This document shows, in pieces, positions 43,511 to 54,756 of a stretch of 64,000 nt of DNA (positions are counted from its first letter, which is position 1; every line of letters starts with the position of its first letter). Both the position numbers and the translations under genes were made by a program. Location: contig OY829541.1 of NCBI GenBank assembly GCA_963691705.1, positions 54,421,931 to 54,485,930 on the forward strand, in the 5' to 3' direction. The DNA comes from Viola odorata (lineage: Eukaryota > Streptophyta > Magnoliopsida > Malpighiales > Violaceae). The notes beneath the pieces were generated by a model, which did not search any database, had not been told where the DNA came from, and was given only the letters and a program-made list of their open reading frames with translations.

Positions 43511-46500
43511 TCAGCCGGAGACACTGACCGCATTTAGCTCAACATGTCGTCTACCCTCATTCTGAGGGTGAACAACTAAGGTGGCGCGTGCCTCAGCTGG
43601 TGAAGATTGCTTATTCCCAGCACAAGAAACAGCAATAGAGCTCATCATACGATTAACTACATTGTCATGGTCATCTTGATCCTTAGAAATGATTTCCCAT
43701 CCTTCTTTCACTGATGTAACTTGTAAGCCCTTCTCTTCGTGACTTTCCATTTCGAATGTGGCGGGCAGAATCACATAATCATTTATTGGGTCATAGTAAG
43801 GGTCTGGTTCCCCTGCCTTCAGCCAGTGCTTGACGATCCTGAATACATGACGATCACAAAGAATTCCCCTGTGCTCCCCAGGAACTCCAATCCTTGCTTC
43901 AGCATCAAGGCCGTCTGCCTGAAGCATCCAAAATTAAAATTATACATGACCCACATTTTGGATTAGAGTTGAGAACTTTGCAGCACAATTTCTTCTGGAA
44001 AACATTCAAAATCACAAGAGTGATGAAAAAGGGTAGTAAAGCATACCATAGACGATTCCGTAGGGACTGTTCCATCACCATCGACGCAAATGTACGTAGG
44101 CTGAAAACATAACACACAAAAACAGTCAGCTTCAGTGACCAAACCAACAATCACTGCATAATACCCATTTCAATGCATCATGCATACTACCAAACAACTG
44201 GTAGATACAACAAGGTATGAGGATTATGAAACTCATAAAAAAATATGTCCTGATGATCTGACGGTCCTCATCAAACAGACATGGAAAGATCAGCACGACT
44301 ATTTACAAATGTTCCCAGGCAACTGTATAAGTAGGTTTTTGGAACTACATGAGCATCAGAAAATAAGTGAGTTAAGTACAAACTAGTTACCTGCCAAAAT
44401 CGCAGTTCTTGCAGATCCACAACGGGTTTTTCTCCAGTTCCATAGCTGGCAAAAAAGTGATGAATTTAAGATGCAGAGTACAGAAATATAACTACAGTAA
44501 GAATCAATAAATGCATCCATCCTGAGGCAGAAGAATGCATTTTGGATAGAAATATTTATAGGATTTCTGTGGCTGAGTACAAGACTTCAAAAATTAGGAC
44601 ACATGTTTCTCTCAAAATCACATGGGTGTGGTGGTGGGGGGGAGTTGCTAGGCCATCAGATGGCACTGTTTCATAGGAATCATAGCCTCAAATCATACTA
44701 CAAGTCTTTTAATATCCTATCTGAATTAAAGAGACATTTCATGGTAATATTGACCCTAAACGATCTCCAAGTCCACTTTACATGCAGGATGCATTGAAGT
44801 TGTAAAACACAAAACACTGGACCTAAGTAAGTGATAGAATCATTACCAAACACTGTGAGGTGTCGCAAGACCTGTCGCATATATATTATAGAATTTAACT
44901 TGAGGAGGGACCTTAGCATGTGCCAACACCTTTTGTGTTTCCTCAACCCATTTCAAGATCTCTAAATTGAAGGGTAGAGGAATTTTCTTTCCCTCATAAT
45001 TAACCTGGAAAGAGAAATAAAGTCACAATTAAGGCTTCATACCAAGTCCTACCAGAATATGGTTGCTTGTGTATACTCATCAAAACGATGGTAGTCAAAC
45101 CTAAGAAATGTTTCCTAGGATAAAATATCCAATACTGCATTTCCAATATCAAGTACTTAATTATAAAGTCCCCCCCAAAAAAAAAGTCAGCATCCATATC
45201 AGCAAAATATATGATTGGATTATCATCAACAACAGATATTTAGTTATTCAGAGTCACTGAAACTTCAAAGCCTACGAACTTAAGTATGATCCAGAATCAC
45301 CAGCATGCAAATGAGCCATTAAGCAGAGAAACATCACAGACACAATACTTCAATAGCACTATCTGCAATTTAAGACAAGTTGAGAGCTCACCGTGTTGCC
45401 AGAAAGAGCATCTTTGAAAACCTCTATACACTTTTCAGTTTCGTAGGACTCTAGGACTATCTGAGAGCTTCCATCACCATTTTGTATCTCTCTCCAGATT
45501 TCCAGAAGGGGAGTGTGTTGCCAATGGAAATTTGGGCAAGCCATAAGTTCATATATGGATGGACACTCAATCAGCTGAAACATTTCAATGGAAAAGTAAG
45601 GAAAATATGCAATATCAATATCAATATAAAAAATACAAACATCAGTTTTGAAAGCCATCTATAATTCGAGATATCCAACAGCTTCAAAGAAACAAAAAGT
45701 AAAAGGATCTCTCACCAGCTGGTGCATGCTCCACTTGGATATGAAAAAGTTCTGCTCCCACCCTTCAACAAATGATATTCCATTTAGAAAGGTAGATGCA
45801 ATGTAACCAGGTGCACCTGCAAGGATAAATGTGAACAAAATCATATAGGAATAACATTCACATAGTACATGAAGATACAGAGACGCAAACTAAAATCTTT
45901 ACAGCATGGCAACTGCATGATTAATTAATATACATCACAAATTTGGGGATATGCTAAAATTACTAATGGTAATAGAAGACGAACTAAAGCTATGCCTGTC
46001 CATTTGTGAGTACAAAATCATAAACAATCACTTACCCCTAAATGGTGCAGCAATGGCAATCCAGTTCTTTACATATTTTTCGAATATCTGCATAAAAAAG
46101 AATCCAGTTGCAATTAAATCATCTTCCAGATATTTAGAACAACAACCAGAGAGCAAACATGAGGGGCATTTACATCAGAGCGAAGGGACATGAAACATTT
46201 AACAAGAATTCCCCCCATTGAGTGACTTATTATATTTATCTTTTTCCCTCCTGATGCCTCATAAACCTTCTCTAACTTCTTTGCGAGCCGCTCCATTGTC
46301 TCCTCCAACCTAAAACATCGAAAAACAAACTCAATGCCCTCAACTAACCAAAAACCTTTGTTCACAAAAATGTAAACGATCAAGATCACCTTGCAGTCTA
46401 CACTCTATAGCTTACCTGTTGCTCTGCCGGAAGTCATACCCAAACCCAAATAACGTTTTTCCTTCTTGAAACCCCCACTTGAGCATCTCAACGATCATAT

Positions 46501-47179
46501 CATGATAATAATATACACAATCACTCCCTACCACCTGCAAAGATAACAAAGTAACAAAAGAAGCTACCCAATTACTACAAAACTAGGTGTCAAATCCAAC
46601 AAAATCTTATCTTTTTTTATTATTATTATTAAAGCACACTCTTTTAGTTCTATTATCACGCCTCAATTATATTTTGCGATAATAAACATAAATATGCAGC
46701 ATAGTATAGTACAACGCTAGCTTATAGAGAAAAAAAGAGAGTATGTATGGTACCAGGTCGGGATCCAATATGTCAATTGCATGCAACCCATGCCTATCCT
46801 CAGGAACAGTAATATGCGTCTTCGTATCCAAGGACACAGACCTGCCTGTTAAAAAAAAACAACATAACGATGTAAGCAAAACGACACCAACTTCTCAGAC
46901 GAGAATATCAGAACAATGATGAGAGGCTGTACCAGAGGTCGGGTCGAAGCGGGACCAAAGTTTGGTTCGGAACTTGTAATCAGCAGCGAGGATTCGGACC
47001 CAAACGCGTTCCTCTTGAGTACAACTATCGTTATCCACCGCTTTCAAAATGGAGCCGGCGATACCCGGGACTAAGATGACCGGGTCGAGATTAGGATCAA
47101 CATAGGGTTGGGGATGTTTTCGTATGTGGGTGAGCCATAGCTCGACTGATTGCAGTATATCCTCTAGCAACATAGCCAT
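43511..47179 (-). CDS. LCAT4: lecithin-cholesterol acyltransferase-like 4 (phospholipase A type)
   Basis: About 11 exons on the minus strand from ATG 47179 to stop 43511-43513. Checked exons include 46933-47179, 46754-46845, 46416-46534 and 46174-46309, all in phase. The N-terminus MAMLLEDILQSVELW and PVILVPGIAGSILKAVD match the Arabidopsis LCAT-like 4 protein (At4g19860) as remembered. Catalytic residues of the alpha/beta hydrolase are visible: Ser in ISHSMGG, Asp in CVDGDGTVP and His in GVPGEHRGI. The lid/substrate region has ECPSIYELMACPNFHW. The C-terminus ends RRHVELNAVSVSG. Family members act as cytosolic phospholipases A that release fatty acids from phosphatidylcholine. No lesion was seen. 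Confidence 0.93.
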
Positions 47180-47295
47180 GGGAGGTAAAAACCTAATTTA
47201 CAGAGTATTTACAATTGATAAAGCTGAATAAATAGCTGCGCCCTGGTGTTTGTGTGGAGTGATTTTGGAGGTAAAATAAGGCGAAGCGGTTAACG

Positions 47296-47352
47296 GTGGT
47301 GGTGGTGGCGGTGGTGGTGGAGGAGGAGGAGGAGGAGGAGGAGGAGGAGGGA
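47296..47352. repeat. GGN trinucleotide microsatellite in the LCAT4 5' region
   Basis: GGT/GGC units pass into GGA units just upstream of the LCAT4 start (its 5' UTR or promoter). On the minus strand it reads as a pyrimidine-rich CCN tract. Confidence 0.9.
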
Positions 47353-48782
47353 GGCGTGACGGGAAGGTAGGATGACGTACGCAGCTGAAGCGAGAGGGAG
47401 ATTGGACAGAGACGGAAGCTATGAAGGAGACGAGGAGGGAAGGAGGAGGATATTCTGTTAAGATGTCTGTGACGCCTTTCTTACAAGTGTCCAATTGAGA
47501 GAAGTTTTAATAAATGGATAAACGAACGACATGTAGTCCATGCTCTTGTCGTATTTCTTTTTAAAGAAAATATAATTTAAACAAAATTGAAAAGAAACAA
47601 AACTTTTAATAATTTATTATAAATCTTACATAGATGAAATAATAGTGTTGGATCGTGATTACTGGCCACTTAGAGGGACTAGTAGTAGTAACATGAATTA
47701 ATATGGATCTATTGGGGTAATTTGGATCCCATTCTCTTTATCTACTTTGTACGTCTGATTTAATTGAGAATTTAAATTTAAATTTTTGTTCGAGTGTTCA
47801 TCCAAATCCTAATACTAAAATTATCAAGATTCCAAACCGAAATTTAGCTTTTTAAAACGGTACCAATCTGAAATCTTCCGAACCTGAAAATTCTTCAAAA
47901 ACGGGACGGGAATGGATCCTTCTAGCTCGGATTACCGAAATTTCCGAACAAATTAATTATATACTCATATTACATAATTAAATAAAATACAAAAATATAC
48001 TACATAATACTCTATACATTATAATTCATAATGAAAATAGAAATAGGCAAATAGTTAATAACCAGGCCCTAATCTTTCGTTATCCTCTCCCAAACCAAAC
48101 TCTTTTGCGCCACCACTCTCTCACTCACCATCATCGATCATGTAAACGTTCTTATTTTAAACAAAAAAAGAAAGAGAAAAGGAATCTCTATAAGGAGTCA
48201 CTGAATAAATGAGGTTGAAAAATTAAGGAGTTCTCTTTATTTTATTTATATATTTGTACAACAACGATAAAGAAATAAATAAGCAATTATACTTCTTCTT
48301 TTTTGAAAATAATAAGCAATTATATATGGATAGTAGTATATGATCGCGATGAAATAATAAATTAAGAAAAATATACCAAGTTGAGAGAGTCTACCGTACA
48401 TAGGATCCGTCAAGACTCGAACGAGGTTAATTTCTTACCTATAAAAAGTTGAGAGGACACTCAAAGAGATCTTAAAATGGTAAAAAAATGATTCCTAAAG
48501 GAAAAAATAATTTTTTTTTTATACTTTGAAAATTAAAATTTTAGACCCGTAAGACAAATTTAATATTTAACGAGTAAGACCAATAAAATACTACTAATTA
48601 CTTTTTCCATTTAGTAAATATGAGATTTAAATTCGAAGCTCAGTAATAATTTGTCACGAATAAACAAGTACTATTAGACTACATGAGATACTAGTTATTA
48701 AATTTTATAGACGACTACACGAATTAATTAACCATATTAGTGGGGGTAAAGTATAAAATTCATATAATTTGATACCCAAAAC

Positions 48783-49009
48783 CGATTTGGCTCTTTTAAT
48801 ATATTAAAACATTAGGTCAATTTCATCCATTCACTATAAATAAATGGTTGAGATTTGCTCTAATTGATATATTTTCATTTTTTATGTATATAAAAAAGAA
48901 AATTATCTATTTTATTTAGCAGTTATTAAATTTTAAATAAATCTCAACTATCTATTTATAATGAATGGATGAGATTTCATGTTTTAATCCACGGTAAAAG
49001 AGTCTGATC
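48783..49009. mobile_element. MITE-like element with about 70-bp inverted ends
   Basis: The left end GGCTCTTTTAAT...AAAACATTAGG...CATCCATTCACTATAAATA is matched by the reverse complement of the right end (GACTCTTTTACCG...AAAACATG...CATCCATTCATTATAAATA). Both arms run into TTGAGATTT, leaving a short AT-rich centre. Confidence 0.65.
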
Positions 49010-49492
49010 CTCCAAACTAGTAATATGGAATATTAATTAAAAAATTCATTTTTCCACCTGGGCAGTTGGCCCCCTTGCCCGCATTGCTGGCGCTGGATCC
49101 GCCGATGCGATCAGAAAACTGAGAATTACAGCTAAACTAGTTCGATTTGATTTTTGATGGACCAAATTCATGGCATGAAGTTTAGGAGGGCACTTTTTTT
49201 TTCTTCCCTATTTTAATTTAGAAAAGAATTACCAAAAAAGAGAGAGAAAACAAAAGGTTTGTTGTAAGTTGTAACTTTGACAAAAAGGGGGAGAAAGATA
49301 GACTGAAACAGAGTTGGGCTGGATTTCCGATTTCGTAAAGAGTAGAGAAGAAACAACATCCTCTCCCTCTTATCTGGTTGGTTACCAAAATTGCGTGTAA
49401 CGGGTCCTCTAACTCTAACTTCTGGAGTAATCCATCACCAGTGAGGAATTGCTTTGTGCGTCCTTTAATATTTGGTTCTTGTTGCTGCTAAA

Positions 49493-50907
49493 ATGCGGAA
49501 TCCATCTGTCATGTCTTCCTACAGTAATGTACCCAACTCTATCCTCATCAAGGTAATAACAGTACTATCTCTTCTCTTATTCATTTCTCTCTCCGCTAAT
49601 TGCAAATTAGCTGCAAGGATGTTAAAATTAAACGAGGGTTTCTTGGGAAAATTACAGGGCAAGGAGAGGCAAGGGGTACGAAGAGAAATTCAAAACAACC
49701 CATCTGATTTTACGCAGCAGAAGAAGGAAGTGAATTTGAAGTTTATTAAGAACTTAGCTCCACCTCTAATGGCGGCAGCAGTAGTATTCCTCTCTCCCAT
49801 CTGCAACAACAGCCCAGGTAAGGTAATTCATTATCCACCCACCACCACACATTCATTCACTTTATCCACTATATAGTGGCCAATATACTTGATTGAATGC
49901 CTTTGATTTTAGCATCATTTCAAGTTAATTAAGCCAAGAATACAGCATTTTAGTATCATGGTTGATAATCAGACATTATTATATGTCATGTACAATAGTG
50001 AATCATCGCAACTAGGTTGGTTTATTCCGTCTTGCCATTCTGTGTTACTAATCCTACTCTCGAAACCTAGTCCGCCGTGGTTTGTTTTCTGTAATATCAT
50101 GGTTGTTACATATTGTTGTGCCTGTGTTTGATCATGTTCAGTAAGTAAGTTTCTTTTCTTGGTGCAGTGCCAATAGCACAAGCCATAGACGTACAAAAAG
50201 GAGCAGCATTGTTTAGTCGTGCGTGCATTGGGTGTCATGTTGCAGGGGGGAACATCATTCAACCAGTAACTACTCCATGTTTTACTTATAATAATTTTGC
50301 TAATGGATTCCAATTCGTCTGTGCTTCTCTAATTCCGCCTGTAGTTTTAACTTTGCGATTCATTTCAGGGCGCAACACTTTTCACAGAAGACCTCCAACG
50401 GTAAGTTAGAAACTTAGAAGAATAAGTAACTAGAGAATATGAATGATGTAGTCATTCCATGCCAAAGACATGATCAGTAATTGAAAGGATTCATTTCATT
50501 GTATTCCAGAAATGGAGCGGACTCTGAAGAAGATACATACCAAATAACATACTCCGGCAAGGGAAGAATGCCGGTAAGATTACACAAATGAAATTCAGTT
50601 TGATTTTTCTGGGGTCATCTCATTCGAGGAGGGATTGGCCTAGGTGGTGTTGTGTGTGATGTTTTTTCTTTTCTTTTCTTTTACGCAGGGATTCGGGGAG
50701 AAATGCACTCCAAGGGGACAGTGCACATTTGGGCCGCGATTGCAGGATGAGGAGATTAAGCTTTTGGCTGAATTTGTGAAGTCACTGTTGGGGTTATTTT
50801 CAATCGACAATCAATTTGAGCAGCAAACAATCTTATCCCAAGAATCAATAACCCCTAGTTATCAAACCAATCAAAAGCAATTAAGAAAAGAACACAAAGA
50901 TTTTTAA
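49493..50907 (+). CDS. CYTC6A: cytochrome c6A, thylakoid lumen, with retroelement-derived C-terminus
   Basis: Exons 49493-49817, 50168-50265, 50369-50400, 50510-50573 and 50689-50907 join in phase to 245 aa. The N-terminus is a bipartite plastid/thylakoid-lumen signal ending near PVPIAQA. The heme site is CIGCH, the axial Met is in GKGRMPG, and the c6A-specific loop with two cysteines is GEKCTPRGQCTFG. After LAEFVKS the native end is lost, because a solo LTR begins at 50786. Reading continues into the LTR for 40 residues (LLGLFSIDNQ...KDF) to a TAA. The native tail QADQGWPNI survives beyond the LTR at 51744. The heme core and most of the C-terminal helix are intact, so a holoprotein may still form. 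The function of c6A is unclear; it is a low-potential lumenal c-type cytochrome. Confidence 0.85.
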
Positions 50908-51513
50908 TGTGGAAGGTAAAAAACCACAGGACCAAGCCAGTAACAATCCACTATATGATGATCAATGTGTACAATCAAGTAAAACCTCTCTCTCTAGGAA
51001 TTATCTGACATACACCACTATCACCAATAGTACCAATCAAACAATCTAATCAATCAATCCGAGCAAAACAAGAGATATGAGAATAGAGAACCAAAATCAG
51101 ATTTTCACTGCTTCAATTGGGACAGGATTTCTACCACACCAGACAACTTCTCACCGATCCAATCGTTCAGATTGAAGAACCAGAGGTCGCGCACCTGATG
51201 TCCAAATTTCACCCAGATCCAACGGTGAATGAAATCGCTGCGACGATTCTCCCGCAGCTGCACAGAGTTTGGCGAAATCTGTTTTCTCTCACAATCTCTC
51301 AGGATGCTCAACAACAACCATTTCACAATCTCTCAGGATGCTTAACAGCAACCCTTTCACAATCTCTCTCAGTTGCCATTCGTTGTATCTCAACTCAATC
51401 TCACGTCTAGATTGAGCACAACTCAATCTCACGTCTAGATTGAGCAGACCACGCTAGAGAAATCTCCCCCTCACATTTTTCTCTCTGTGCTTCTTCTCAC
51501 AACCTGAGCCACC

Positions 51514-51565
<52 letters not shown>

Positions 51566-51742
51566 TGGTCAACCTAATTAATTAAGTTATACAATCCTAC
51601 TCCAAGTCATACTCCAATCTTTTTTTTTTTTTTTTTTTTCTAATCAGTCTTCTAATCAAACTAAAATAAACAATTACATGTGAGCCCAATTGGGCTAGGC
51701 CCACAACAATCTCCTTCAACCAATATGAGCTGGACTCCAACA
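50786..51742 (-). mobile_element. solo LTR (copia-type) inserted in CYTC6A exon 5
   Basis: 957 bp, bounded by the duplication GTCAC (50781-50785 and 51743-51747), with ends TGTTGG / CCAACA. On the minus strand it reads TGTTGGAGTCCAGCTCATA and ends ...ATAACCCCAACA, with a CCACATTAAAAATCTTTGTG block typical of plant copia LTR 3' parts. There is no second LTR or internal region, so the full element was lost by LTR-LTR recombination. It contains an (AT)n run at 51514-51562. Confidence 0.9.
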
Positions 51743-51791
51743 GTCACAAGCAGATCAAGGATGGCCAAACATAGAAATCAATCAAGACTGA
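51743..51791 (+). pseudogene. orphaned last codons of CYTC6A
   Basis: Directly after the LTR, TCA CAA GCA GAT CAA GGA codes SQADQG, then WPNIEINQD and TGA at 51789-51791. This is the normal cytochrome c6A C-terminus in the same frame as exon 5 before the insertion. It can be translated only if the LTR were removed. Confidence 0.85.
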
Positions 51792-54140
51792 CCATATAGT
51801 AAGGTTGTCACATAGTAGTCCTCACTCACTCTCTCCTTTCCTAATTGGAGTCGCTACATTGTAAAGCTCTCCCTTTTTTCGCTACAAATTGAAAGTTCAT
51901 GTTTCTCATCAAGGAGACCGGAGGGAGCTCAATGAAGCATCTACAGCTTGTACCTTCCAAGTTCAAATAGTTAACTTTTTGGGTACTTGCTAATTAGTAG
52001 TCAGTGTGACGGTTTCAGCACTCATTGAATACGAAGAAGTTACTCGATATGAACAGTTTTATCCTTCAGTGTTTGGACTCTGTTCTCATAGTGATAAGAT
52101 TCGGACTTCTGGGGAAGCCCGATAGAGATTATGGCTGTCTGAAGTTACCATCGCGGCAGTCCGTCGTACCTGCAAAGCGTCGGAGGGGGGCTCCAGCGTA
52201 GACACTCTGATGCTTAAGTTAGTATGGCTGTAAAATTTGGCAGAGATTTGAGTAGTAATTTGGTCTTACCTTTGGTCTAAAAATGAGGGGTATTTATAGG
52301 CAAAAGAAAGGATGTTACCCTAAGGGTGGGCGTTATCGAGGGAAGATAACGCCTCAGATGACGTCATCCTGCGTCAGCGCCTGGGATAGGATGACGCCGT
52401 GTGGGTCCCCCCCGCTAATGTCGACCATCCCAGGACTCTTCGGCCTAACGCGGGCGATAGCCGGGTGCCGTCACCAGTCAAGGTCTATAGGGATCCAGCT
52501 TTGACTTTGGGTGAGAAGACAACAGTACCCTTGGCGTTTCATCAATTATTATCACATAGATTCATGTCGTTTGAAGATGATGTCTTCCGCAGGTTGCCCA
52601 GCTGAGACTGTTGGTCTGTTGTGTTGCTCTAAGTTGCTTGGTGGACAAAAAAGTTACTTAGGCAAGCAAGAGTTTGTTACGCCAAGGCAGGACCAAGCCA
52701 CTTTCCTTGGCTGATCGACGGGGCCGGCCCATGGACTTTCGATGGGCCGACTCATGGGCTGTCTGATTTAAATGCCAGTTGCAAAACATAATATAATCGA
52801 AGGAAATGCCAATTTATCATTCTCAATTAATCATTAATTGGAAAATGACTGAAAAAGATTTTAATTTATTGGGTGATTGATCAATTTTGTTCTCAATTAG
52901 TTGGTTTATGAAACGGAAAAACGGTGCCAGTACGTATTTTACTGATCAAACCAGCTGTTGGTGAGGGACATCTTTTCTACGTTTGAGGTTCAACTAATTA
53001 AGCACGCATTATTGGTGTTTAATTACTCCATTCGAATTTTATTAAATGTCATTTTTTTTCATTTTTCAAAATAATTAAGACAGTGAACAGCCCTTATTGA
53101 TTATTAACCCACCCTTTTTAATTTTCCTTCAAAAAATAATTAATTTAAAATTATTTAAATTTAATTTTGTAATTAACTTGAAAAAAATTGAAATACGACA
53201 AATAAAAAATCAAACCATTTCTTAAAAAACCGACATCTAATATGAAACAGAAGGAGTAAGATAAACTAATAGAATTCATTGCACTAACAAGTTTCCGGAC
53301 ATAAAATATAATAATTCACCGCCAATAATCTAACAATTATTCTACACTTTCTCAGCAAAGTATTAAGAAAACAATCGAACTCATTTCATTTTCCGGTCTC
53401 GAATAAAACATTCACATATCTAAATTTTAACGGGACAAAATTGAAAGTATATATATACAATTGTAATATTAAAGTTCGCAAATTAATAATTTATTATACG
53501 GATTGAACTCCTCTAATGATAGGCTATTTTGTCCCCTCCTCCATGGGCAATGCCAGGCTAATGGATATATAAATTACAAGAATTTAAAAACACAAGCAAA
53601 TAGAGAAGAACAGAATATATAGAATAGATAATGTCAAAATAGTCCTTTGCCTCATTAACTAGCTGTACAAATTAAAGGACGTGTAGATAGATGATAAAGG
53701 GGAAGAATGGAGATGATGATAGGTCGAGACTTCCTCACATGTATGTATGCACCTAACCAATTCGTCAATCAACCAACGCAAACCAATGCATTCAAAAGTC
53801 ACGACTTACTCACTCACCGCATCTTTTACTAAATAACCGTGCGGTGAGACTTTAACTTCTCACCATTTAGTCACATGAGTGAGTATTTATTTATTTCCCA
53901 ACAATGTGTACGTGTTTAGGAAACTTCATTAATAAATATAGCAAAAAATGAAAGAGAAAATTAATTAATTCACCATAAAGGGAAGATTACGCAGCACATT
54001 ATAAGTGTAATGCAATTAAGATGCAATTAATTAATTTAATTACCTGGTATTAGTAGATCAAAGTTGAAGAATCATTTCTGATATTGGTCAGCAGAGATTA
54101 ACTACATAATTATAAAGAATCCAAAATGAGCTAGCATTGT
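51792..54140. other. intergenic region downstream of CYTC6A
   Basis: 2.3 kb. It starts with the former CYTC6A 3' UTR, holds an LTR-like GC-richer segment (about 52099-52789), then AT-rich DNA without recognisable features up to the MIR167 locus. Confidence 0.5.
52099..52789 (-). mobile_element. probable gypsy-type LTR remnant
   Basis: A GC-richer island with a gypsy-LTR look: TACCTGCAAAGCGTCGGAGG near 52168, a TATAGGC/ATTTATAGGC promoter-like site on the minus side near 52290, and CATCATC/GACGTCATCC repeats. Neither exact ends nor a target duplication could be fixed, so limits are approximate. Confidence 0.4.
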
Positions 54141-54164
54141 TCATTGTTGTTGTTGCTGTTGGTG

Positions 54165-54535
54165 AGTGAGGGATTGAAGCTGCAAGATGACCTGATGTAT
54201 ATGGAACCATACTGCTAAATACAAACACACACGCACACACAAATCTATTTTACATAATTAATTAGCTAGATACATATATAATTTTAGCAATTAAATATAA
54301 ATATATAGGCTATAAAAGAGAGCTTCAATAAAACCAGGCAAATTTAATTTATAGATATATGATTTTAAGAAGGCATAATCCTTAATTAAAACATTAATTA
54401 GCATATATTTCAAATTAATTACTGTATATATAAATAGAACTAAAGATAATAAAATTAACATATGCATGCACTTAATTAGAGGTATTTTAATTATACAAAT
54501 ACCAGATCATGCTGGCAGCTTCAACCTCTCAAAAC
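54165..54535 (-). ncRNA. MIR167: MIR167 microRNA precursor
   Basis: On the minus strand the mature miR167 (TGAAGCTGCC then AGCATGATCTG) lies at 54523-54503, a full match to the conserved sequence. The complementary star strand (AGGTCATCTT then GCAGCTTCAAT) lies at 54193-54173. Thus the mature RNA is on the 5' arm, the loop is about 310 nt, and the basal stem continues (GAGAGG opposite CCTCAC). Long loops are known among MIR167 genes. miR167 directs cleavage of ARF6 and ARF8 mRNAs in auxin signalling. A TATA box is 225 bp upstream. Confidence 0.92.
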
Positions 54536-54623
54536 CAACATATTGCCTGCGTTTTGAAGAAAAAATGGAAAGAAACGACAGAAATACAAGGAAAATGCGC
54601 ACACATCCATCTCTCTCCCTTAT

Positions 54624-54710
54624 AGTTATAGCTAGCTACCTCTCCTTCAGCTTCTCATCTCATCCTATTAGTTATAGCTAGCTACCTCTCCTTCAGCTTC
54701 TCATCTCATC
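54624..54710 (-). repeat. 46-bp tandem duplication in the MIR167 leader
   Basis: Two exact 41-bp copies (54624-54664 and 54670-54710), beginning AGTTATAGCTAGCTACC and ending TCATCTCATC on the plus strand. They lie between the TATA box and the hairpin, in the pri-miRNA leader. Confidence 0.9.
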
Positions 54711-54747
54711 CGTCTCTCTCCCTTTTGTTTCTTGTACTGTGTCGTGT

Positions 54748-54756
54748 CATATATAA
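54748..54756 (-). promoter_or_regulatory. TATA box of MIR167
   Basis: TTATATATG on the minus strand, about 225 nt upstream of the mature miRNA. Transcription would start near 54720, just before the tandem duplication. Confidence 0.6.

Larger units (their letters stand above)
47180..49492. other. divergent promoter region between LCAT4 and CYTC6A
   Basis: 2.3 kb, AT-rich. It contains the GGN microsatellite, a MITE-like inverted repeat (48783-49009) and both promoters. No gene seen. Confidence 0.55.
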
